NCBI RefSeq assembly: GCF_026222555.1
Contig: NZ_CP098511.1
Location: 3,267,501 to 3,331,500, forward strand
Length of the DNA stretch: 64,000 bases
Source: Aquimarina sp. ERC-38
GTDB lineage: Bacteria > Bacteroidota > Bacteroidia > Flavobacteriales > Flavobacteriaceae
Direction: 5' to 3'
Shown: piece after piece, positions 55,805 through 64,000 of the stretch
Layout of the letters: each line of letters begins with the position of its first letter
Position numbering within the stretch: the stretch's first letter is position 1
Notes under the pieces: generated by a model
The model's database searches: none
What the model was told of the DNA's origin: nothing
What the model saw: only the letters and a program-made list of their open reading frames with translations
Made by a program: the position numbers and the translations under genes

Positions 55805-55980
55805 TTCGTCAGTTTGAGTGCTTCGACCGAAGAAGGAAGTGTATTTTATCTACGTTCAGTAGAACTATCGAGTCTTTCGACCAGGCTTAAGATGACGAGG
55901 ATTTTGGTCAAAAAAGCTATTCTCGATACATTTTTTCTTCATTTCATTACGAAAAAACACTCGAATTGACGCTTTTTCTC
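55805..55980 (-). repeat. Family D repeat copy 3 with adjoining CGTCAGTTTGAGTG element
   Basis: The core at 55909-55980 (AAAAAAGCTATTCTCGATAC, then TTCTTCATTTCATTACGAAA) is the reverse of copy 2 at 40425-40517. The left part, CGTCAGTTTGAGTGCTTCGAC to CGACCAGGCTTAAGATGACG, resembles the start of copy 1 and carries its own inverted pairings. The rest of the gap to 56210 has no recognised feature. Confidence 0.55.
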
Positions 55981-56210
55981 CTAAATGCATTGGAAGTTAT
56001 AGTAGTATTTGGCTTACTAAATCAATTATAAATACAAAAATAACCTGTTTTACTAGTTAATACCTGCTGTTGTATAGTATTGACAATGGGTTAAAGCAGC
56101 TATTAGTATTTAGGCAACTATTAAAAGTTTTTTAAAGAAATTTACCATTCTTGCAAGGTAAAGGCTATGGAATAGGGACAAACTCATATTAACTAAAGAA
56201 TATTTTATAA

Positions 56211-57074
56211 ATGATTTTAATAACAGACGGAGGTTCCACAAAATGTGACTGGATATTAATGGATATGTCCGGTACCATCATTTTTAAGACGCGAACAGAA
56301 GGTTTAAACCCCGCCGTTTTTGAAAAATCATTATTGGAACAACGTATTAAAGCAAATATTGAGTTACATTCTAAAAAAGATGAAGTTAGCGTAGTTCATT
56401 TTTACGGAGCAGGTTGTGGTACGGCAAAACCGGCCAGCATCTTAAAGAACGTACTGGAAGAGTTTTTTAGTAACGCAAAAGAGATTAAGGTAAAAGAAGA
56501 TATGGTTGCAGCGGTATATGCTGCTACCACAGAACCTGGTATCGTTTGTATTCTGGGTACCGGATCAAATAGCTGTTATTTTGATGGGGATCATATACAT
56601 ATGGCAGTAGACTCTTTAGGATATATTTTGATGGATGAAGCCAGTGGAAACTATTTCGGAAAACGTCTTATTAAAGATTATTATTACAAACGTATGCCTC
56701 CGGAGGTAGCCGAAGATTTTGAAAAACGTTTCGATCTGAACTCTGATACCATTAAAGAAAATCTATATAAAAAGCCAAATCCCAATACATACCTGGCATC
56801 CTTTGCCGAATTTATCTTTACTAGTGAACGTAATGGTTATTTCTATAAAGTACTTACCGAAGGTATTCAGCATTTTGTAGAAACACGGGTATTATGTTAC
56901 CCTGAAGCTCAAAATGTTCCGATTCATTTTATAGGTTCTATTGCTCATTTTAGTGATGATATTATCCGGGCAGCTGTATGGCCTTATCATTTAACGGTGG
57001 GAAATATTGTAAGAAGACCTATTGATGGGATTATTGATTATTATCGTAACGATGTACTAAAAGTCAATTCTTAG
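56211..57074 (+). CDS. BadF/BadG/BcrA/BcrD-family ATPase, N-acetylglucosamine kinase-like
   Basis: This 287-residue protein has the ASKHA phosphate loop LITDGGSTKCDWILMD (residues 3-18), the GAGCGTAK segment near 66, a second nucleotide motif VCILGTGSNSCYFDG near 115 and the LMDEASGNYFGKRLIKDYY stretch. This layout is closest to bacterial GlcNAc kinases, which would recycle wall amino sugars. It is convergent with the sensor kinase gene, 45 bp between stops. Confidence 0.88.
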   Translation: MILITDGGSTKCDWILMDMSGTIIFKTRTEGLNPAVFEKSLLEQRIKANIELHSKKDEVSVVHFYGAGCGTAKPASILKNVLEEFFSNAKEIKVKEDMVAAVYAATTEPGIVCILGTGSNSCYFDGDHIHMAVDSLGYILMDEASGNYFGKRLIKDYYYKRMPPEVAEDFEKRFDLNSDTIKENLYKKPNPNTYLASFAEFIFTSERNGYFYKVLTEGIQHFVETRVLCYPEAQNVPIHFIGSIAHFSDDIIRAAVWPYHLTVGNIVRRPIDGIIDYYRNDVLKVNS

Positions 57075-57119
57075 GCTTTAGTATATGATACTTATTCCCA
57101 ATTTTTTACCTTGCGTTTA

Positions 57120-58922
57120 TTAACTTTCTTCTTTTTGTATAGGATAATTTAATGTGATTTTAGTACCCTTTCCAGGTTTGGACTTTATAAAAATCCTTCC
57201 TTCAATGTAATTAATCCGTTCTTTCATAAAAAATAATCCCATACCCCCTTCAGCATTGTTTTTAGGCACCTTGGGAACGCTTTCCAGATCAAAACCTTTT
57301 CCATCATCTTGTATGGTGATACTAAGTAATTCATCAGAATGATTGATAGTCACCATTATTACCTCAGCTTCTGCATATTTAATAGCATTATTAACAGCTT
57401 CTTGAGTAATTCTATATAAATTGGTTTCTACCAGGGTGCCAAATCGAAACTCTTTAGTTGTATTATTCGTAATGACAATCTCCTTTCCAGTAAGTTTTCT
57501 TAGTTCCAGCACCATTTTATCCAGTGCAGCAACAATGCCGTAATCCGTTAACTCAGGTGGAGTAAGATTAAAAGTAGCGACCCTAATTCCTTTAATTAAA
57601 TCTTTAGCTAACTTCTTTAAGCCTTCAATTCGTACGGTTGCCTTATCCGGGTTTTTTAAGTTGATAGCCTCAATATTAAACTTAAGGGCGGTAAGCATCT
57701 GTCCAATACTATCGTGAATTTCTTTAGCAATACGTTTTCTTTCTTCTTCCTGGGCTTCTACAATCTGACTTACGGTTAAGCGTTGTAGTTCTTCTTTTAC
57801 CTTATATTCTTTAGCTCGTAGTACTTCCAGTTCTTCTTGTGCTACTACTTGGGTGGTAATATCAGAGCAAAGTAGTAAACGCTCTGTAGTACCTTTCTTT
57901 TTATAGATACTTAAAATAGAAATATCGAGCCATAATTCTAATTTTGAAGTAACTATATGAAACTTTTCATTATAAACTCCGCCAGTATTTTGTTGTAGAT
58001 AATGTAACAACCTATTTTGTTGGACTTCATCTAACTGAAAAAAATTAAGGATGTTTCCTTTTTCGCCTTCTTTACTTAAAATTTTTGCAAATCTTTTACC
58101 TAGGGTAATAATAGTACCTTGTTCATCGACCCTGGCATAAAGTAAAGTCTGGTCAATAGCTTTGGTTAAAGTAATAAGTTCTTGAACATTTTCATTCTGA
58201 ATTTTCCGGAGCTTTTCTGCGTTATTGGCCATTTTGGTAGCCTTACGTTCAGAATTTAATAAATTAGAAATGGTTTGTTTAACGCCTAAGGCAACCGGAC
58301 GAAAAAGGAAAATAAATTCAACGATCAGTATTAAAAGAACCAGGGCAGCCAATACGTATTCTATTCGTTGCAGCCATACTACTTTCGTTTTAGCTTCGGT
58401 TTCGTATTGTTGTACAATAGCATCCATTTTTCCTAAAAATATAGGTTCATGAAAAATTACGGTATCCAGTAATTCCTTACTTCCCGCAATTTCAAGATTA
58501 GAACCTTTATTTAATTTAATAAAAGAAATGATACTTGCTTCTATCTTACTGAAAACCGGTTGCAATTCGTTGAACATAGTGGTAATCTGGCGTTTTTTCT
58601 CCCTTTTATTGTAAGACACCAGTTTTTTATGGGCGGTTGTCCACTCCTGTAAGGTTTGTTCAATACGGTTTAAATAATGATAATTAGTAGTATCCTTAAA
58701 GTAGTTTTGATATAATAATATTTCTTTAGTCAACTTCTGACTTAGCATACGTTGTCTACCGGAAATATTAATAATCTCAGAGTCGTCTAGTTGCGAAGTA
58801 ATAAATTGTTGAATAACTACCTGTCCGAATAAGGTAAACAAGGCAATGGCTCCGAGAGCAAAAACGTAAATTTTCCGGAGGCGGTTAAAAGTTTGAAAAT
58901 CCAGTGATTTGGGAATATTCAA
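57120..58922 (-). CDS. NarX-like sensor histidine kinase (HisKA_3)
   Basis: This 600-residue membrane kinase has TM1 near 18-38, a periplasmic type IV pili/NarX-type domain (39-180, with the nitrate-sensor-like P-box ISGRQRMLSQKLTKE at 53-67), TM2 near 188-208, a PAS-like region about 250-365, then the HisKA_3 site H403 (KRIAKEIHDSIGQM) and the HATPase domain with DDGKGFD and GGMGLFFMKERINY. The P-box suggests binding of nitrate or nitrite. With nirBD and a LuxR-type regulator in the same cluster it is the likely nitrogen-oxide sensor. The regulator gene lies 4 kb away at 62886. Confidence 0.9.
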   Translation of the reverse strand: MNIPKSLDFQTFNRLRKIYVFALGAIALFTLFGQVVIQQFITSQLDDSEIINISGRQRMLSQKLTKEILLYQNYFKDTTNYHYLNRIEQTLQEWTTAHKKLVSYNKREKKRQITTMFNELQPVFSKIEASIISFIKLNKGSNLEIAGSKELLDTVIFHEPIFLGKMDAIVQQYETEAKTKVVWLQRIEYVLAALVLLILIVEFIFLFRPVALGVKQTISNLLNSERKATKMANNAEKLRKIQNENVQELITLTKAIDQTLLYARVDEQGTIITLGKRFAKILSKEGEKGNILNFFQLDEVQQNRLLHYLQQNTGGVYNEKFHIVTSKLELWLDISILSIYKKKGTTERLLLCSDITTQVVAQEELEVLRAKEYKVKEELQRLTVSQIVEAQEEERKRIAKEIHDSIGQMLTALKFNIEAINLKNPDKATVRIEGLKKLAKDLIKGIRVATFNLTPPELTDYGIVAALDKMVLELRKLTGKEIVITNNTTKEFRFGTLVETNLYRITQEAVNNAIKYAEAEVIMVTINHSDELLSITIQDDGKGFDLESVPKVPKNNAEGGMGLFFMKERINYIEGRIFIKSKPGKGTKITLNYPIQKEES

Positions 58923-59003
58923 AAGATTTATTTTTAATTATCAATAATAAGCAAGGTAAGCAATTTCCTACTTACTTTTGATAAAGGTTTGATAGCTTAA
59001 TTT

Positions 59004-59591
59004 CTAAGGTAAAGCAGCCTGTACCAACTCTTTCTCTTTTGAAGAAAAATTAATTTTTAACGCAGCTTTATGCCCTTTATCCGACATCTTATTCCATGTT
59101 TTTCGGATAATATCTGTAACTTTAGCATCTTCATGCTTTGCAATAAATTCCTCAAAATAATAGGTTAAGAATACCAGACATGCAACATCTTCCAGGGTTT
59201 GTGTACCATCATCTTTTTTTAATTGTTTCTTTTGTAATAAGAAAGAAACACGCTCTATAGTTTCCATTTGATAGCCCACCTGTGCTAAGATAGAAGAAGC
59301 TTTATCCGCATGAAATTTTTTAAGGTTAGCTCTCCATTTTAAATAACCTTTTTTATCCATTGGATAGGATTCTCGCGGAATTTGCCATCGGCAAATATGT
59401 TGCGCCCTAACTGCTAATTTTAACGCTTCGGAAGCATTAGGTTCAAAATGTGCTAATGTTTCGGTCATTCTATGACCGTAGATAAGTTCTTTAGCGACCT
59501 CTTTACCATCAACTAATTCCGAATTAGGATCTTCGGCGTTTGCCTGATCAATTAGTTGGTATGCCTTCTGTAACCGGTTGCTATTTTCCAT
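59004..59591 (-). CDS. DUF4202-family protein
   Basis: This 195-residue soluble protein fits DUF4202: GHRMTETLAHFEPNASEALKLAVRAQHICRWQIPRESYP in its N-terminal half (cut here into the HRMTETL, RAQHICRW and PRESYPMD blocks) and FLTYYFEEFIAKHED near 140. The paired His residues and the conserved acidic sites look HD-domain-like. It occurs next to assimilatory nitrite reductase genes in many Bacteroidota and has no established activity. It lies between nirD and the kinase gene, all on one strand. Confidence 0.88.
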   Translation of the reverse strand: MENSNRLQKAYQLIDQANAEDPNSELVDGKEVAKELIYGHRMTETLAHFEPNASEALKLAVRAQHICRWQIPRESYPMDKKGYLKWRANLKKFHADKASSILAQVGYQMETIERVSFLLQKKQLKKDDGTQTLEDVACLVFLTYYFEEFIAKHEDAKVTDIIRKTWNKMSDKGHKAALKINFSSKEKELVQAALP

Positions 59592-59637
59592 AAGGAAGTT
59601 TTGTTTATCACAAAAATAGAATTATTGTGTACATAAA

Positions 59638-60015
59638 CTAGTCTTTGAAACCCACATATACCATATTATTTTCGATTTTTACCGGATACGTAGCAATTGG
59701 TGGTAAATCCCCATTTAGGTTTTCACCATTTTCTAAGGAAAAAGTCTTTTTATGCATCGGGCAGGCGACCTTTGCAATACCTGCCTGGTCACCAATCATA
59801 CCGCGACTTAATACCATTTCCATTTTATGCGGACATATATTTTGACAAGCATACCACTTGTTTTTACGGGCAAAATTAAATACTGCTATTTGCTTGTCCT
59901 TGTATTTGATACAAGCTCCGCCATTTTCAGGAAAGTCTAGAGTAGTAGCCGCTTTAAACCATACGGTGACTTCGTCAATAGTGGTCTTTTGATAGGTTTC
60001 TAATATATTATTCAT
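59638..60015 (-). CDS. nirD: Nitrite reductase small subunit (Rieske-type)
   Basis: This 125-residue protein has a Rieske fold with one 2Fe-2S cluster (CPHKM and CPMHKK as the two Cys-His pairs, near residues 62 and 85). It pairs with NirB in NADH-dependent nitrite reduction. The frame starts 54 bp after the nirB stop. Length and motifs are normal for the bacterial small subunit. Confidence 0.93.
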   Translation of the reverse strand: MNNILETYQKTTIDEVTVWFKAATTLDFPENGGACIKYKDKQIAVFNFARKNKWYACQNICPHKMEMVLSRGMIGDQAGIAKVACPMHKKTFSLENGENLNGDLPPIATYPVKIENNMVYVGFKD

Positions 60016-60069
60016 ACAAATTCAATCAAATTTTAATTCTAATGATCAGATAGCTTAGTTTGGCGTTTC

Positions 60070-62586
60070 TTACTGCCAGTGTTGTGGCATTTTCTGATCC
60101 CGAAGCGGAACAAAAACCAGGTTATCATCTTTATCATCACTATTTACAAAGTGCTTAAATCTTTTCATCATTTCTTCATCCTCTACGGCTTGTTTCCATT
60201 CGCATTGAAAATTGTTGACAAGCGTTTTCATTTCTTCTTCTAATTCTAAGGCAATACCCAGTGAATCTTCTACTACCACTTGTTTTAAGTAATCAATGCC
60301 ACCTTCTAGTTTGTCTAACCATTTTGCCGTTCTTTCTAAAGGTGCGGCAGTACGTATGTAAAACATAAGAAATCGGTCCAGATAGCTAATGACAGTGGCA
60401 TTGTCAATCTGCTCAGCTAATAATAAAGCATGTTTCGGAGTAGCACCTCCGTTTCCACATACATACAGGTTCCAACCACCTTCTACAGCTATGACACCAA
60501 AATCTTTTCCTCTTGCTTCGGCACATTCTCTTATACAACCGGATACACCGCCTTTTAGTTTATGAGGAGAACGCAATCCTTTATAACGTTCTTCCAGTTC
60601 GATAGCAAAACTAACACTTTCGTCCATTCCATAACGACACCAGGTAGAGCCGACACAACTTTTTACTGTTCTTAAAGACTTCCCGTAGGCATGACCACTT
60701 TCAAAACCATGTGCAATCAATTCTTTCCAAATCATGGGTAACTGATCTAATCTGGCTCCAAAAAAATCAATCCGTTGCCCTCCGGTAATTTTAGTATATA
60801 AATTATATTTTTTACCAATTTCACCAAGTACGATTAATTTTTCCGGGGTGATTTCACCAGCAGCAATACGCGGTACTACGGAGTAGGTACCATTACGCTG
60901 AATATTAGCAAGAAACCGATCATTAGAATCTTGAATAACCACCTCTTCATTTGCAGTATCTGCATATAAACTGGCAAGAATAGAAGCTACAAGCGGTTTG
61001 CAGGTTTCACAACCATCCCCCTGACCAATAGCGTCAATAATGGTATCAAAACTCCGGTAGTTTTTAACCTTAATTAAGCTGTATAACTCTTGTCGGTTAT
61101 ACTCAAAATGTTCGCAAATCGTATCTTTTACTTCTTTTCCTAAAGATTTTAAGGTAGCTTCTACTAAATCCTTAACCATAGGTTTACAACCACCGCATCC
61201 GGTTCCGGCACGGGTAAGATCAATTACATCTCCCAGGTTTTGACAGGAACCATTTTCAATAGAAGAACAAATGCTTCCTTTATTTACATTTTCGCAGGAA
61301 CATATCTGAGCATCTTCCGGCAGGTCCAGCACATTACCTAATAGGGAACTACCGTCTCCACTACGGTTACCCAGAATTAAGTCTTCCGGATCTTCCGGTA
61401 ATTTCATGGCTGTATTATAAAGTTGGAACAAGGCATTGTAATCTGATGAGTCACCAACCAGTATTCCTCCTAATAATAAAGTACCATCTTTAGATACGTT
61501 GATTCGTTTATAAATTCCTTTTCTTTTATTTTCGTAGACAATAGCATCAGCATCTTCACCTTCGTACAGTGCATCCCCAAAACTGGCTACTTCCGTTCCT
61601 ATCAATTTTAACTGAGTGGACATATCAATAGCTTCGGACATCACTTTATCAGATTCTCCCAATATTTGAGAGACAGCAATATCTGCCATCTCGTAACCAG
61701 GAGCCACTAAGCCATAAATCATATTATTATACAAGGCTACTTCACCAATGGCATAGATATCATTATCCGAAGTTTTCATCGTATGGTCTACGATAACCCC
61801 ACCACGCAATCCGGTTTCCAGTCCGCATTCTTTTGCCAGTTCATCCCTGGGTCGTATTCCGGCTGAAATTACCAGCATATCGGTTTTTAATTCCGATCCG
61901 TCTACATATTGAAGACCTTCAATGGCATTAGTACCCTGTATAAACGAGGTTTGTTTACTTAAATGGATTTGTAATCCTAATTTTTCAATAGTTTCCTGAA
62001 GCATATCGCTACCGCCCTGATCTAATTGCCGGGGCATTAACCGGGGAGCGAATTCTACCACATGTGCATCTAACCCCAGTTCTTTAACGGCATTAGCCGC
62101 TTCTAAGCCTAATAATCCACCTCCTAATACGGTTGCACTTGATTTACCTGCTAGTTGAATCTTTTTAGCATAGGTAGCAATGGCTTCTAAATCTTCAATA
62201 GTTCGATAGACAAATACACCTTCCTTTTCAACTCCTTCAATAGGAGGTACAAAGGCTGAAGAACCGGTTGCTAACACCAGATAATCATAAGAAAACTGTT
62301 GCCCTCTATGAGTTTGGATGGTTTTTTGCGCTCGGTTTATTTCGGTAACCAACTCAGAAGTATGTAATTCTATTTTATTCTCTACATACCACTCGCTAGA
62401 GGATAAACTTAGATCATCTGCACTTTTACCCGCATAAAATTCGCTTAAATGCACACGATCGTAAGCCCTACGGGGTTCTTCTCCAAAAACTATAATTTTA
62501 AAATGGTCTGACTTACCAGATGCTACCAGTTTTTCACAAAACTTATAACTCACCATTCCGTTTCCAATAATTAATATGGTTTTCAT
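60070..62586 (-). CDS. nirB: NAD(P)H nitrite reductase large subunit
   Basis: This 838-residue enzyme reduces nitrite to ammonia. An FAD/NAD domain fills residues 1-400 (IIGNGMVSYKF at the N-terminus, VLGGGLLGLEAA near 153), then two BFD-like cysteine modules (CSCENVNKGSIC near 423; GQGDGCETCKPLV near 514) and the sulfite/nitrite reductase domain. There the siroheme/4Fe-4S cysteines are in KSCVGSTWCRYG near 644 and GCIRECAEARG near 683. The order nirB-nirD-DUF4202 is an assimilatory operon. The promoter region contains TACGTA boxes. Confidence 0.95.
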   Translation of the reverse strand: MKTILIIGNGMVSYKFCEKLVASGKSDHFKIIVFGEEPRRAYDRVHLSEFYAGKSADDLSLSSSEWYVENKIELHTSELVTEINRAQKTIQTHRGQQFSYDYLVLATGSSAFVPPIEGVEKEGVFVYRTIEDLEAIATYAKKIQLAGKSSATVLGGGLLGLEAANAVKELGLDAHVVEFAPRLMPRQLDQGGSDMLQETIEKLGLQIHLSKQTSFIQGTNAIEGLQYVDGSELKTDMLVISAGIRPRDELAKECGLETGLRGGVIVDHTMKTSDNDIYAIGEVALYNNMIYGLVAPGYEMADIAVSQILGESDKVMSEAIDMSTQLKLIGTEVASFGDALYEGEDADAIVYENKRKGIYKRINVSKDGTLLLGGILVGDSSDYNALFQLYNTAMKLPEDPEDLILGNRSGDGSSLLGNVLDLPEDAQICSCENVNKGSICSSIENGSCQNLGDVIDLTRAGTGCGGCKPMVKDLVEATLKSLGKEVKDTICEHFEYNRQELYSLIKVKNYRSFDTIIDAIGQGDGCETCKPLVASILASLYADTANEEVVIQDSNDRFLANIQRNGTYSVVPRIAAGEITPEKLIVLGEIGKKYNLYTKITGGQRIDFFGARLDQLPMIWKELIAHGFESGHAYGKSLRTVKSCVGSTWCRYGMDESVSFAIELEERYKGLRSPHKLKGGVSGCIRECAEARGKDFGVIAVEGGWNLYVCGNGGATPKHALLLAEQIDNATVISYLDRFLMFYIRTAAPLERTAKWLDKLEGGIDYLKQVVVEDSLGIALELEEEMKTLVNNFQCEWKQAVEDEEMMKRFKHFVNSDDKDDNLVFVPLRDQKMPQHWQ

Positions 62587-62591
62587 AGCAC

Positions 62592-62635
62592 TACGTATTT
62601 GTAGTCCAAAAATAAGTATAAATACGTATATACGT
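62592..62635 (-). promoter_or_regulatory. nirB promoter with TACGTA boxes
   Basis: On the minus strand TATTTTTG (62607-62614) fits the -7 consensus. TACGTA lies at 62592-62597 and the palindrome ACGTATATACGT at 62624-62635, which replaces the expected -33 box. That is where an activator would sit. Confidence 0.5.
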
Positions 62636-62686
62636 CCTATAAATTTGATAATAATCTTAGGATAATTTTAGGAATATAGAAAAATA

Positions 62687-62718
62687 AATCTATGAAGGTG
62701 GCTTCAAGTTCATAGATT
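62687..62718. promoter_or_regulatory. Perfect 10-bp inverted repeat in the nirB/regulator gap
   Basis: AATCTATGAA and TTCATAGATT are separated by 12 bases, GGTGGCTTCAAG. No T-run follows on either strand. It may be an operator or an RNA hairpin upstream of nirB. Confidence 0.4.
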
Positions 62719-62773
62719 AGGCTTAAGGTATTCTTTAAATTATACAGTTTTATTCTGATTTATAAGGTAGTTT

Positions 62774-62799
62774 TACGTAATACTACGTATGAATACGTA
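62774..62799. promoter_or_regulatory. Three TACGTA boxes with 10-bp spacing
   Basis: TACGTA occurs at 62774, 62784 and 62794, exactly one helical turn apart, about 87-112 bp before the regulator gene. The same hexamer occurs on the nirB side. No clear TAnnTTTG box lies between this and the ATG. Confidence 0.5.
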
Positions 62800-62885
62800 T
62801 TTTTAACAATTTTATAAGAACCTTTAAAGAAATAGCATTTAATTTTATAGTTAGCAATCGTATTAATAACTTAAATAACTTTACC

Positions 62886-63566
62886 ATGGTAAGTCTTGTA
62901 CTGGTAGATGATCATTTTTTAGTAAGAGATGGTATCAGGGCACTTCTGGAAGATGAAGATGATTATAGAATCGTTGGGGAAGCTGCAAACGGTGAAGAAG
63001 CGATCCGACTAGTCGCTTCTTTAAAACCTAATATTGTCATTTGTGATATTAGAATGCCGGGGATGTCCGGGATTGAAACGGTAGAACAACTTAGTCAGAG
63101 AGAAAACGGACCAAAAACTATCATGCTTTCCATGCATGATTCTGATGAATATATTTTACAAAGTGTAAAGGCAGGAGCAGACGGGTACTTACTTAAGGAT
63201 GCTGGAAAAGAAGAGTTTCTAAAGGCTTTGGCAACCGTTTCAAAAGGAGAAAAATACTTTAGCGGAGATGTTTCTACCATCCTTATTAAAAGTTTAACCC
63301 AAGGTGATACTCCCAGCGCTACAAATAGTAAAAACTCAAAAACCGAAACTAAAAAAAATCAGTTGGTAGAATTGACCAAAAGGGAAAGGGAAATCATGGA
63401 TTTGGCAATTTCAGGCTTAAGTAATAAAGAAATCGCAAACCAACTTAATATTAGTAAACGAACCATTGAAGTGCATCGTTTTAATTTAATGAAAAAGATG
63501 AAGGTGAAGAATGTACTTGAACTTAGTCATAAGGCAAAAACCCTCGGTTTACAGGTTAGCTATTAG
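62886..63566 (+). CDS. NarL/FixJ-family response regulator
   Basis: This 226-residue protein has a receiver domain (residues 1-120) with the phospho-acceptor D54 in NIVICDIRMPGMSG, acidic D8-D9 and K109-region LKDAG. The LuxR-type helix-turn-helix spans about 160-215 (LTKREREIMDLAISGLSNKEIANQLNISKRT, shown here as TKREREIMDL, SNKEIANQLN and KRTIEVHRF). It is the natural partner of the HisKA_3 kinase at 57120, with nirBD and DUF4202 between them. It likely controls the divergent nirB. Confidence 0.92.
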   Translation: MVSLVLVDDHFLVRDGIRALLEDEDDYRIVGEAANGEEAIRLVASLKPNIVICDIRMPGMSGIETVEQLSQRENGPKTIMLSMHDSDEYILQSVKAGADGYLLKDAGKEEFLKALATVSKGEKYFSGDVSTILIKSLTQGDTPSATNSKNSKTETKKNQLVELTKREREIMDLAISGLSNKEIANQLNISKRTIEVHRFNLMKKMKVKNVLELSHKAKTLGLQVSY

Positions 63567-63603
63567 ATTCGATCCGAAGGGATTTATCACCTATGTATAC
63601 TCT

Positions 63604-63996
63604 TTATTTTGTACCTATTTGAGTTTCGTATAAACCGGTAACTATATCAAAACTTTCCGTTAAGAAATTAGTATTTTTATAGATGGTTGCGATCTCCTTG
63701 GTACCTTTATAAATAGCGTGTTCATCTGTTTTTAAAGGTTCCCAATAAAATAAAACCTTACTTAATCCATCCTGTATGGCGGTATTATTATACGAACTGG
63801 TTATTAATTTGGTAACCACCTCATCAAATTGTTGAAAGGTTCTTCTTAAAACCAGTTTATAGTCATTCTTTTGTTTTGAAAAGAGCCTGGCCCCTATATA
63901 ATAAAGACATAAACGCTGTGAGAGCATTCGTTGCCTTCCGGAATAGTTAATAATACGGATCAACCGATAATCGTCCTCTGTAATATTATCATAACT
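63604..63996 (-). CDS. NarX/type IV pili-type sensor domain fragment, start unclear
   Basis: The minus strand encodes DDYRLIRIINYSGRQRMLSQ at its N-terminal end, then a helical region to TGLYETQIGTK and the stop at 63604. That is a NarX/PilJ-like P-box domain like the one in the 57120 kinase, without its transmembrane or kinase parts. Reading upstream, the domain-like sequence (SYDNITED) ends at an in-frame TAA at 63997-63999, with no ATG on the way, only a TTG at 63963. It could be a truncated or nonsense-interrupted copy of a tandem sensor, or a gene with an unusual start. The DNA beyond 64000 is not visible. Confidence 0.55.
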   Translation of the reverse strand, partial: SYDNITEDDYRLIRIINYSGRQRMLSQRLCLYYIGARLFSKQKNDYKLVLRRTFQQFDEVVTKLITSSYNNTAIQDGLSKVLFYWEPLKTDEHAIYKGTKEIATIYKNTNFLTESFDIVTGLYETQIGTK

Positions 63997-64000
63997 TTAC

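Overview
The window looks like a chromosomal segment from a member of the Bacteroidota, most likely a marine Flavobacteriaceae species. The DNA is AT-rich. Shine-Dalgarno sites are hard to find. Several genes have Bacteroidota-type promoters (TTTG, about 19 bases, then TAnnTTTG), and the gene families are typical of the group. No rRNA, tRNA or CRISPR array was recognised.

Layout: 1-9.2 kb holds a truncated pentapeptide-repeat gene, a divergent MocR regulator and flavin-binding oxidase-fold protein, a HigBA locus whose toxin has an in-frame stop, a dihydrolipoyl dehydrogenase, a Dph6-like ATPase with aroQ, an outer-membrane barrel and a XerD-type recombinase. Two inverted clusters of a short repeat flank 4.35-9.26 kb. 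9.9-13 kb encodes two secreted aminopeptidases (M1, M28). 13.15-17.09 kb is an IS256-like element split by an IS21-like element, both with readable target duplications. 17.1-18.1 kb is an HTH/GNAT pair with a palindromic operator, resembling a toxin-antitoxin module. 18.1-24.7 kb holds an MFS carrier, a fused trehalose phosphate synthase/phosphatase, a GH15 hydrolase and an MscS channel, probably for osmotic adaptation. 25.4-31 kb has a CocE-type secreted hydrolase, a small ABC exporter operon and fumarylacetoacetase.

glyA at 31.2 kb is followed by a 3.7-kb accessory island (methyltransferase, GNAT, serine hydrolase, ParDE). A direct repeat carrying an HTH gene and a terminator lies on both sides, and imperfect palindromes separate the cargo genes in a cassette-like way. 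37-55.7 kb is mostly housekeeping: a beta-helix lipoprotein, a second lpd, a CDGSH protein, an ABC exporter, a DEAD-box helicase, an FMN reductase-pabB-tilS-dsbD run, a DUF885 peptidase, pfkA and gapA. 56.2-64 kb has a BadF-type kinase and an assimilatory nitrite locus: nirBD, DUF4202, a NarX-like kinase, a NarL-like regulator and a second NarX-type domain.

The intergenic DNA is unusually rich in repeats. At least six short families occur, several with terminal inverted repeats. In one case a repeat sits inside another with a 9-bp target duplication, so that family has moved. The points most worth a second look are the cassette-like island, the GNAT/HTH module, the nested repeats, the broken higB, the 42-bp tandem array of eight-codon micro-ORFs and the helically phased TACGTA boxes at the nitrite locus.
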